Shown one piece after another: positions 5,511 through 11,796 of a stretch of DNA of 11,796 bases. Both the position numbers and the translations under genes were made by a program. Numbering within the stretch: position 1 is the stretch's first letter; every line of letters begins with the position of its first letter. Source of the stretch: Lentisphaerota bacterium (GTDB lineage: Bacteria; Verrucomicrobiota; Lentisphaeria; Oligosphaerales; PUNB01); the NCBI GenBank assembly GCA_003552565.1, contig PUNB01000209.1, forward strand, positions 1-11,796. The letters are read 5' to 3'. The notes under the pieces are model-generated. The model ran no database searches, was not told the DNA's origin, and worked only from the letters and a program-made list of their open reading frames with translations.

Positions 5511-6209
5511 TTAAGCCTTGCGCAGTTGTTCAATCGCGAAACGGCATCCCCCGGGGTGGCGGAAAACACTGGTGCCGGCGACCAGCAGGTTGGCGCCGGC
5601 ACGGATAGCTTCCGGTGCGGTTTTTTCATTAATTCCGCCGTCCACTTCCAAGTGAACATTGGCGTTGGCCTGATTAATTGCCTGTCTGATCTTTTGAATT
5701 TTCACTAACTGCTCCCGCATGAAGCTTTGTCCGCCGAAACCGGGTTCCACAGACATAACCAGAATCAAATCCAGCTGCTCGATCCAGGGGATTACAGACT
5801 CAGCGGGAGTGGCGGGTTTCAGCACCAAGCCGGCGGAACAGCCGGTTTGATGGATTTCTTCGAGCAACCCCTTGATATCTTTGCTTGTTTCCACATGCAC
5901 CGTCAGGTTGTCGGCGCCTGCCGCGGCGAAGGACTGGATGTATTTCTCCGGTTCCGCGATCATTAAATGTACGTCCAGCGGCAGGGAAGTTACTTTGCGC
6001 ACGGCTTCCACCACCGGCGGGCCGATGCTTATATTGGGAACGAAATGTCCGTCCATGACATCCACGTGCAGAACATCGGCGCCGTTGTCTTCCACTGCTT
6101 TGATTTCTTTACCCAGTTCGGCGAAATCGGCGGCCAGGATGGAGGGGGCGATAAGGACGTTCCGGTTTTCCAGTCGGGATAATGGGTTTTTGGTGTGGGA
6201 AGCGTTCAT
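5511..6209 (-). CDS. rpe: Ribulose-phosphate 3-epimerase
   Basis: A 232-residue TIM-barrel enzyme that interconverts D-ribulose 5-phosphate and D-xylulose 5-phosphate in the pentose phosphate pathway (cytoplasm). Family landmarks: IAPSILAADF at 20-29, the metal/catalytic set His48, Asp50 (HVDVMDGHFVPN), His81 (DVHLMI) and Asp190 (EVDGGI), the phosphate-region SVEPGFGGQ (153-161), and the C-terminal phosphate-binding AGTSVF (211-216). An N-terminal tail of about 17 residues precedes the usual start of the family; no internal Met offers a shorter form. The ATG at 6209 lies in a 4-base ATGA overlap with the stop of the upstream reductase, so translation is probably coupled. It is the last gene of the pnp-DUF1015-reductase-rpe cluster. 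Confidence 0.95.
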   Translation of the reverse strand: MNASHTKNPLSRLENRNVLIAPSILAADFAELGKEIKAVEDNGADVLHVDVMDGHFVPNISIGPPVVEAVRKVTSLPLDVHLMIAEPEKYIQSFAAAGADNLTVHVETSKDIKGLLEEIHQTGCSAGLVLKPATPAESVIPWIEQLDLILVMSVEPGFGGQSFMREQLVKIQKIRQAINQANANVHLEVDGGINEKTAPEAIRAGANLLVAGTSVFRHPGGCRFAIEQLRKA

Positions 6210-7279
6210 TGATTGATTTTCCTGTATGTATGTTGCAAGTCCTCCAGCATTCTCCGCATTCCCAGGGATGGAGAGACTGGCGTTTCAAAGTTAAAGTCAC
6301 GCCGTGCTTTCTCGCTGGAAAAAGTGTGGTTTTTGGCGAAGATGTTCGCCACAAACCGGGTGATCGGGGGTTCTCCCAACCGGGGGAACAGGGTATGCAG
6401 CAGCTCCGCACCGGCACCGAGTGCATAAGCTGGACGAAACGGCATTTTTCTTTTCACCGGAGGGATGTTCAAATTCCGCAGCAGGTGGTTGATCCATTTC
6501 CAGAGGGCCACAGGTTCGGGGTCGATAATGAAATAGGGCTGGCCGCCGACCGCCGAGTCAGGCGCCAGCACATCGGCTGCCTGCAGGTGTGCCTGAGCGA
6601 CATGATCGATATAGGTCAAACTGACCAGATTAACGCCTTCGCCGACGCATTTCAGTTTCCCTTTGCTCGCCTGTGTCAAAACTCTCGGCACCAGATGCGG
6701 ATCTCCAGGCCCCCAGATCAGATGCGGGCGCAAGGAGCAGGTGGATAACTTTCTGATCGTTGACGCATGGCGATGGGTTATTTCGTCGGCTTCCGGATTG
6801 GTTTTCTCCACGACGAATTCCCAGCCATGCGCATCGAGCACCATTCTTTCTCCCATGGCTTTGGATTCCGGGTAGGAAGCGAGATACTTATCGGCGTAGG
6901 GGAGTGATTCATTGCCGTTGAAAATGTCTTCGCCGTTAAAGACAACGCTGGCGGTGCTGGTGTAAACCAGTTTCTCTACATGATTCAGTAAACACCCTTG
7001 AATAATATTGGCGGTGCCGCGGCTGTTGATACTGAAAAATTCTTCCCTGTCTCCCCAGACACCTGCTTTCGCGGCGGCGTGAAACACCGTGTCAACCCCT
7101 TTTAGGGCTCGGTTCACGGTTGAGCTGTCGCGGATGTCCCCGGTTACGCATTCCACGCCTTTTGCCAGCAGGTGCGGATATCGGGAACGTCCCAGTACTT
7201 TAACTTGCTCGCCGCGGTCGAGCAGCATCTCGACGATTTTGCCGCCGAGGAAGCCGCCGCCGGTAACCAAAGCTTTCAT
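6206..7279 (-). CDS. OleD-like NAD(P)-dependent reductase (3-beta-HSD/extended SDR family)
   Basis: A 357-residue extended short-chain dehydrogenase. The Rossmann motif TGGGFLG (6-12), the FHAAAKAGVWG block (66-76), Ser/Thr108-109 (YTSTASVVF) and catalytic Tyr136-x3-Lys140 (SYPESK) are intact. Distinctive blocks RPHLIWGPGDPHLVPR (184-199), the DHVAQAHLQAAD stretch and GEPPITRFVA near the C-terminus match the OleD type, which in olefin biosynthesis reduces 2-alkyl-3-ketoalkanoates to beta-hydroxy acids. No oleA, oleB or oleC is nearby, so that pathway role is only an inference; sterol or nucleotide-sugar substrates are alternatives. Residues about 151-178 look like an insertion of roughly 20 residues relative to typical members. 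Its start overlaps the DUF1015 stop (ATGA) and its stop overlaps the rpe start in the same way. Confidence 0.85.
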   Translation of the reverse strand: MKALVTGGGFLGGKIVEMLLDRGEQVKVLGRSRYPHLLAKGVECVTGDIRDSSTVNRALKGVDTVFHAAAKAGVWGDREEFFSINSRGTANIIQGCLLNHVEKLVYTSTASVVFNGEDIFNGNESLPYADKYLASYPESKAMGERMVLDAHGWEFVVEKTNPEADEITHRHASTIRKLSTCSLRPHLIWGPGDPHLVPRVLTQASKGKLKCVGEGVNLVSLTYIDHVAQAHLQAADVLAPDSAVGGQPYFIIDPEPVALWKWINHLLRNLNIPPVKRKMPFRPAYALGAGAELLHTLFPRLGEPPITRFVANIFAKNHTFSSEKARRDFNFETPVSPSLGMRRMLEDLQHTYRKINQ

Positions 7280-8520
7280 TTTAACTCATGCACCAAAAGT
7301 CCATCGCGCAGTTTAGGTTCGAACCAAGTGGATTTCGGCGGCATTTCCTGTTTTGCCGCGGCAATTTCCATCAACTGGTTCACGGTGGTGGGATAAAGAG
7401 AAAAGGCAGCAGCGGCTTCGCCGCTGTCGACTCGTGAGATTAGTTCCTCGGTTCCGCGGATGCCGCCGACAAAATCAATTCTCTGGTCTGTCCGTGGATT
7501 GTCAATGTTGAGAACGGGACTTAGAATGTAATTCTGCAATAGGCTGACATCCAGTTTGTCAACCGGAGTGGACGTTTCATCGGAGGGCTTCAGGTTATCA
7601 CGTAAAATAAGTCGATGCCAACGTCCATCTAGATAAAGGTGTATGTGCCCGGTTTGTTCGGGAGCTGTTTCCTGCGTCGGTTCAATCTCGAAAGATGTTG
7701 ACAATTCTTCCAGGAAACCGGCGGGTGTGCGGCCGGCGAGGTCTTTGACCACCCGGTTATACGGCAGTATGCTTAGCTGACTTGCGGGAAAAACCACAGC
7801 CGGGAATAAATCCGATTCACGAATGTCCGCCTGTCGTTCCTGCGATTCCGCGATTTTCGCGCCGGCTCTCGCCGCCGCCGCGGCTCGATGGTGGCCGTCG
7901 GCAATGTAGAGCACGGGGACATCTTCAACAGTCATCAACAACTGGTCGCGGGTATGGTGGGCCGCCCGCCAGAGAGTATGCTGAACGGAGTCGGGGGCGA
8001 TAAAATCAATCAGCGGCCGTTGCTGAGTGACTTCCTGCAGGAGTTCCTGCAGCCGTTGATTGTCCGGGCAAGTCAGAAAAACCAGGCCGGTATGAGCCTG
8101 CAGGGTTAAGATATGATTAGTCCGGTCCGTCTCTTTGTCCGGGCGGGTCTTTTCATGTTTACGTATGGCTTCCCGCTGATAATCATCCGCCGAGCAGAGC
8201 AGCGCCAGACCCGTCTGCCGATGTTCATTCATGCAGAGAGAGTACACGTACAAAGAAGGTTCCTGGTCCTTTACCAGAAGACCTTGTTTTTTCAAGTTTT
8301 CATAATTATCCCTGGCCCGTTCGTAAACTTCCGGAGCATAAGGATCATTGTCCTCCGGCAGATCGATTTCCGAACGCAGCACTCGGAGGAAGGAACAAGG
8401 GTTGTCAACGACCATATCCCGGGCTTCCCGGTATGTGACCACGTCATAAGGGGGACTGGCCACATCCCGGGCTTTTTCAGGAATCGGCATGACAGCCTGA
8501 AAAGGATAAGCTTTAACCAT
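7276..8520 (-). CDS. DUF1015 family protein
   Basis: A 414-residue protein with the full DUF1015 pattern: an N-terminal PPYDV (23-27) and NPCSFLRVLRSEID, then RKHEKT (120-125), YIADGHHRAAAA (205-216), and a C-terminal block containing YPTTVNQLMEIA and MPPKSTWFEPKLRDGL. The length is typical and no domain is missing. The family is not well characterised biochemically. The DGHHR motif resembles that in ParB/sulfiredoxin-fold free-serine kinases (SerK, SbnI), so a small-molecule phosphotransferase or nucleotide-dependent activity is a reasonable but unproven guess. It starts 12 bases after pnp; its ribosome binding site AAAGG overlaps the pnp stop codon (TAAAGG), and its stop overlaps the next start (ATGA), so it belongs to the same transcript. 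No signal peptide or membrane helix is evident. Confidence 0.88.
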   Translation of the reverse strand: MVKAYPFQAVMPIPEKARDVASPPYDVVTYREARDMVVDNPCSFLRVLRSEIDLPEDNDPYAPEVYERARDNYENLKKQGLLVKDQEPSLYVYSLCMNEHRQTGLALLCSADDYQREAIRKHEKTRPDKETDRTNHILTLQAHTGLVFLTCPDNQRLQELLQEVTQQRPLIDFIAPDSVQHTLWRAAHHTRDQLLMTVEDVPVLYIADGHHRAAAAARAGAKIAESQERQADIRESDLFPAVVFPASQLSILPYNRVVKDLAGRTPAGFLEELSTSFEIEPTQETAPEQTGHIHLYLDGRWHRLILRDNLKPSDETSTPVDKLDVSLLQNYILSPVLNIDNPRTDQRIDFVGGIRGTEELISRVDSGEAAAAFSLYPTTVNQLMEIAAAKQEMPPKSTWFEPKLRDGLLVHELK

Positions 8521-8532
8521 AAAACAGAGCCT

Positions 8533-10644
8533 TTACATTTCTTCAAGAGCGGCCTTGCGGCTGAGGCGAACCCGGCCGCGGTCTTCGTCGATTTCCAGAA
8601 CTTTGACACTGACATAGTCGCCGATTTTACAGATGTCCTCAGGTTTTTCCACTCTGTAATCGGCCATTTCCGAGATGTGCAGAAGCCCTTCCAGGCCGGG
8701 CAGGATTTCGACAAAGGCACCGAATTCCTTAACCGATTTAACCACCCCCCGGTAAATCTTGCCGACCTCCGCTTCCGCGGTTACTTTTTCCACCTCTTTC
8801 CGGGCCAGTTCCAGTGACTCGGAGTCGGACGCGAAAATTTTGACCGTGCCGTCTTCCTCGATATCAACCTGAGCGCCGCTCAATTCACAAATGGCGCGGA
8901 TATTTTTACCGCCGGGGCCGATGAGGCCGCCGATTTTTTCCGGATTGATTTTTATGGACTCAATCCGGGGGGCGTGCCGGCTTATTTCCGGGCGGGGTTC
9001 GGCGATGCAGTCGGCCATGACTTGATGTATCTTTTCTCTGGCTTCACGGTTGATTTTCATGGCTTCATACAGTCCTTCAATATCAATACCGCCGACTTTC
9101 AGGTCAAGCTGAAATCCAGTGATGCCGTCCGGAGTGCCGGCGAGCTTGAAATCCATATCTCCAAAGTGGTCTTCCGAGCCCAGAATATCGGTCAGGAAAA
9201 CACGGTCACCCTGTTCGTTATCAACCATGCCGACGGATATGCCGGCGACGGGTTTTTTCAGGGGCACTCCGGCATCCATCAGCGCTAGACTGGTGCCGCA
9301 AACACTGGCCATGGAGGAAGAGCCGTTGGAGCCCAGTATGTCGGAGACACAGCGGACGGTGTAAGGATAGTCGTCCGGCAGCATGCTGGCAATACTTTTT
9401 TCCGCCAAAGCGCCATGGCCTATTTCGCGCCGGTTGACCCCCATGATTCGTCCCACCTCTCCGACGCTGTAGGGAGGGAAGTTGTAATGGAGCAGAAAAT
9501 GCTTTTTGCCGGCGCCCGCTCCCTCGCCGCCGGTGATGATGTCATATCCCTGGGCATCACTTTCGGAACCAAGTGTGATTGTGACCAGAGACTGCGTCTC
9601 GCCGCGGGTGAAAAGCGCACTTCCGTGGGTCCGGGGCAGCAGTCCGGCTTCGCAGTTGATCTGCCGCAATTGATCAGGCTGACGTCCGTCAGAGCGCTGC
9701 CGCTGTTCCAGAATCAGTTTGCGAATGGTTTTTTCCACGGTTTTGTCGAAAGCGCTGTTCAAAAGGGCGGTTTCATCTTCATTATCGCTGGCGAATCGGG
9801 GGGATAATTCCTCGACCATCTGATCTCGGATGACGGAGAGCGCCTGAGAACGCTGTTGTTTGTCAACAATCAGGCAGGGGTCTTCGATTTTTCCCTGGCA
9901 GTAATTTTCCACCGCCTCCAGCATCTGGTCCGGCACCAGCCGCAGGTTTGGCTGATATTTGCTTTTTCCCGCTTTGGCGGCGAGTTCCCGCAGAGCCGCG
10001 CATTGCTTAGTGACGATCTGATCGGCGAAAATCAAGCTGTCGCGCAAAACTTCTTCACTTATTTCATCGGCACAGCCTTCTATCATGATAACCTTGCCCT
10101 CGATTCCGGCATATACCAGGTCGAGGTCGCTCTCGGCCATTTCTTCATGGGTTGGGTTGGCGATAAATTCACCGTTCACGCGACCGACGCGCACTGCTCC
10201 CGTGGGGCCGGCAAAAGGTATGTCGGAAATTGTCAGCGCCGCGGAGGCGCCCAGCATCGAAAGGACATCAGCTTCGTTGCTTCCGTCGGCGCTGAGCAGA
10301 CTGCCCATGATCTGGACTTCGTCAAAGAAGCCTTCCGGGAACAGGGGGCGCAGGGGCCGGTCTGTCATTCTCATGGTCAGTACTTCTTTTTCCGAGGGCC
10401 TGCCTTCGCGTTTGATGAATCCTCCGGGAAACATGCCGGCGGCGCTGAATTTCTCCCGGTAGTCAACTTGCAGCGGGAAGAAGTCGACACCTGGCCGCGG
10501 CGGACCGTGACAGGCGGTGCTTAAGACTACTGTTTCGCCTTGGGTGACAGTTACGGAACCGCCGGCCAGACGAGCCAGCTTACCGGTCTCCAGGGTGATT
10601 TCGCGACCCGGAGACAATTCTATTTTGATACTTTCTATATTCAT
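8533..10644 (-). CDS. pnp: Polyribonucleotide nucleotidyltransferase (PNPase)
   Basis: A full-length 703-residue PNPase, the phosphorolytic 3'-5' exoribonuclease of mRNA decay. Domains in order: RNase PH 1 (about 8-140, with the RNA-binding loop FIKREGRPS at 76-84), the helical linker domain (about 145-235), RNase PH 2 (about 322-505, with NRREIGHG at 404-411 and catalytic metal-binding Asp486 and Asp492 in LTDILGSEDHFGDMDFK), KH (about 562-618, GPGG loop 576-579) and S1 (about 625-696, RGVVKSVKEFGAFVEILPGL). No catalytic residue is missing. AAGGA (10651-10655) lies 6 bases before the ATG. A weak promoter-like pair (minus strand TTGAAC at 10708-10713 and TGTAAT at 10683-10688, 19-base spacing) could drive it separately from rpsO. 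rpsO-pnp order is widely conserved; here the spacer is unusually long and structured. Confidence 0.97.
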   Translation of the reverse strand: MNIESIKIELSPGREITLETGKLARLAGGSVTVTQGETVVLSTACHGPPRPGVDFFPLQVDYREKFSAAGMFPGGFIKREGRPSEKEVLTMRMTDRPLRPLFPEGFFDEVQIMGSLLSADGSNEADVLSMLGASAALTISDIPFAGPTGAVRVGRVNGEFIANPTHEEMAESDLDLVYAGIEGKVIMIEGCADEISEEVLRDSLIFADQIVTKQCAALRELAAKAGKSKYQPNLRLVPDQMLEAVENYCQGKIEDPCLIVDKQQRSQALSVIRDQMVEELSPRFASDNEDETALLNSAFDKTVEKTIRKLILEQRQRSDGRQPDQLRQINCEAGLLPRTHGSALFTRGETQSLVTITLGSESDAQGYDIITGGEGAGAGKKHFLLHYNFPPYSVGEVGRIMGVNRREIGHGALAEKSIASMLPDDYPYTVRCVSDILGSNGSSSMASVCGTSLALMDAGVPLKKPVAGISVGMVDNEQGDRVFLTDILGSEDHFGDMDFKLAGTPDGITGFQLDLKVGGIDIEGLYEAMKINREAREKIHQVMADCIAEPRPEISRHAPRIESIKINPEKIGGLIGPGGKNIRAICELSGAQVDIEEDGTVKIFASDSESLELARKEVEKVTAEAEVGKIYRGVVKSVKEFGAFVEILPGLEGLLHISEMADYRVEKPEDICKIGDYVSVKVLEIDEDRGRVRLSRKAALEEM

Positions 10645-10730
10645 TTTATTTCCTTGTGTCGTTTTTGGTTTTATTAAAACTTATTACATTTTTTGGTTGA
10701 AACGTGTGTTCAAACTGCTTTTCCCAATCG

Positions 10731-10745
10731 TCCACCTAAGGCGGA
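10731..10745. repeat. Degraded copy of the TCCGCCTxAGGCGGA palindrome
   Basis: TCCACCTAAGGCGGA differs at one position from a perfect TCCGCCTNAGGCGGA palindrome and matches the core of the hairpin at 1522-1542. In both places GATCGAAGC or GGTCGAAGC follows within about 40 bases, hinting at a larger degraded repeat. It sits in the spacer upstream of pnp. Confidence 0.4.
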
Positions 10746-10909
10746 TAGGGCACTCGAAATCAAGAGAAGATCGAAGCGCTTTTGGCTGCGCATGGTTTCC
10801 TTATGCTCCGGTTTTGAGTGATTTTATCAGGAGATCCCGGAGCTTTTTTGAATTCCGGATGTAAAGGCTTCGAAGGTTGCCGGAGCTTGTTTGCAGGGCT
10901 GTGTTTGGT

Positions 10910-11005
10910 GAGTGGAAACGCGAAATTGCGGTATAATCTCTCGAATGATATGTCGGATTAATAAACCCGAGAAGTTATACCGGCCGAATTCCGCCTTTCC
11001 CACTC
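10910..11005 (-). other. Long imperfect inverted repeat in the rpsO-pnp spacer
   Basis: The left arm (10910-10943) and right arm (10968-11005) are imperfect complements over about 35 bases. The inner 15 bases (CGGTATAATCTCTCG against CGAGAAGTTATACCG) match at 13 positions, and the outer GAGTGG ends also match, with small bulges between. The loop is 24 bases. In a transcript from rpsO into pnp this would form a long hairpin about 270-360 bases before the pnp start. E. coli pnp has an RNase III-cleaved hairpin in this leader used for PNPase autoregulation; an equivalent role here is inference. It could instead be a small repeat element. Confidence 0.5.
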
Positions 11006-11095
11006 TTCTTTGGCCCTTAAAAACCTTTTTTATTAATTAATCAGGCCGGCGCTGGCGTAACGCGTCATTGAAAGGTGAAAGCCGTTTATATTTTT

Positions 11096-11178
11096 GAACC
11101 ACGAATATACACGAATAAACGCGAATCAAAAGAGGATTCGGCTGAATGTTCGCGTTTATTAGCGTACATTAGCGGTTC
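11096..11178 (-). repeat. Palindromic CACGAAT-type repeat element
   Basis: Arms at 11096-11125 and 11149-11178 are 30 bases each and complementary at 25 positions, with a 23-base loop. The left arm carries the tandem-like pieces CACGAATATA and CACGAATAAA; the right arm has the related GCTAAT forms. If transcribed on the minus strand (the rpsO-pnp direction), three of the five mismatches become G-U pairs; on the plus strand they become A-C mispairs. It looks like a mobile or dispersed palindromic unit of the kind often scattered in intergenic DNA, placed downstream of rpsO. The rest of the 10645-11277 spacer shows no gene. Confidence 0.6.
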
Positions 11179-11277
11179 TTGTTAATCTGAAATTCTTGGC
11201 GACTTTGTATAAACGCACCTATGACTGATGGCTTACGTACCGGCCTGAGTAAGTAAAGTTGGCTCTTTCTCAATTTC

Positions 11278-11541
11278 TTACCGTCGCAGTTTCAGTTCTT
11301 TAATAAGCTGCTGATAGCGCGGGTAGTTTTTCCGGCTTAAATAATTCAGCAGCTTGCGGCGGCGGTTGACCAGATTTATCAGGCCACGCCGAGTGGCGTT
11401 GTCTTTTTTGTGAAAACGCAGATGCTCGGTCAATTCAGTAATCCTGCTGGTGAGCACAGCGATTTGCACTTCCGGAGAACCTACGTCCCCTTCTTCGCGG
11501 GCGAATTTTTTTATAATTTTCTGTTTCTGTGTTTTGTCCAT
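11278..11541 (-). CDS. rpsO: 30S ribosomal protein S15
   Basis: An 87-residue protein, within a residue or two of the usual S15 length, all alpha-helical and basic. The family core is plain: GDVGSPEVQIAVLTSRI (18-34), HLRFHKKDNATRRGLINLV (40-58) and the C-terminal RRRKLLNYLSRKNYPRYQQL. S15 binds the central domain of 16S rRNA (three-way junction) early in 30S assembly. AAGGA lies 13 bases before the ATG, a rather long spacing. It is followed on the same strand by pnp, a conserved order, but after 633 bases containing two large inverted repeats; no clear terminator with a T-tract was seen directly after the stop. No convincing promoter was found upstream. Confidence 0.97.
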   Translation of the reverse strand: MDKTQKQKIIKKFAREEGDVGSPEVQIAVLTSRITELTEHLRFHKKDNATRRGLINLVNRRRKLLNYLSRKNYPRYQQLIKELKLRR

Positions 11542-11692
11542 GAAAGCCGATTTTTCCTTGTGCGTTTTGAATCTACGAACGGCGGCAAAAGGTAATGTAC
11601 AGTGGAAAATTTATTTTGCCAGCTATGTTGTGTTTTTTTCATGGTTGTCCTATGATATCTCTTTTCAGAACTCCACTTATGTGAGACTTCGT

Positions 11693-11753
11693 GGTTTCAG
11701 TCTTCAGTGTTCAGGGAGACTTCTCTGAAACCCGAAACCTGACACCAGAAACC
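11693..11753. repeat. Degenerate TTCAG/TGAAAC repeat cluster
   Basis: GGTTTCAG, TCTTCAG and TGTTCAGG follow each other from 11693, and the complementary-type units CTGAAAC, CCGAAAC, CTGACAC and CAGAAACC follow from 11725 to 11753, so the cluster is both tandem (period about 7) and roughly palindromic. It is noncoding and upstream of rpsO. The remaining sequence to the window end holds only a small GGCGC-CTT-GCGCC hairpin (11783-11795); no gene is seen in 11542-11796. Confidence 0.45.
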
Positions 11754-11796
11754 ATTAATCAAGTCTCTCCCTCGGGGTATCAGGCGCCTTGCGCCG

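Noticed and set aside
8113..8817. Long plus-strand frame (234 residues) opposite DUF1015 and pnp
   Set aside because: It lies entirely antisense to two strongly supported genes and has no family similarity that I can see.

Overview
The window reads as a chromosomal segment of a moderately GC-rich bacterium, probably a PVC-group organism (Lentisphaerae/Kiritimatiellota-like). That placement is an inference from gene content (an OleD-type reductase, a DUF1015 protein, a large divergent zinc-type dehydrogenase) and from noncoding DNA full of short palindromic repeats. Nothing here fixes the taxonomy, and no rRNA, tRNA, CRISPR array or intact insertion sequence was seen.

Layout. From the left edge to 1394 (minus) lies the N-terminal 464 codons of a large MDR-type zinc dehydrogenase that runs off the window. 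A repeat-rich divergent gap (1395-1830) separates it from rnk (plus, 1831-2262), a GreA/GreB C-terminal-domain protein. rnk converges on hisF (minus, 2678-3439). The gap between them holds two hairpins and an array of four identical AAGGAGG heptamers (CCUCCUU when read as RNA from the hisF strand). After a divergent spacer comes a two-gene plus-strand pair: a lone receiver-domain response regulator (3949-4320) and a soluble histidine kinase (4334-5083), visibly more AT-rich than their neighbours. The next gap (5084-5510) contains a relic of the C-terminus of a TspO/MBR protein, two related repeats and a compact multi-hairpin structure.

From 11541 down to 5511 is one long minus-strand cluster: rpsO, pnp, a DUF1015 gene, an OleD-like NAD(P)-dependent reductase and rpe. 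The last three genes are joined by ATGA stop/start overlaps, and the DUF1015 gene begins 12 bases after pnp, so pnp to rpe is probably one transcript. The 633-base rpsO-pnp spacer carries two long imperfect inverted repeats, in the place where some bacteria have an RNase III-cleaved pnp leader. The right end (11542-11796) is noncoding with degenerate TTCAG-type repeats.

Functionally the window mixes core RNA and translation genes (rpsO, pnp, rnk), metabolism (hisF, rpe, the reductase, the dehydrogenase) and one signalling pair. The proteins are mostly recognisable families. The more novel material is in the spacers: the SD/anti-SD array, the TspO relic and the structured repeats.
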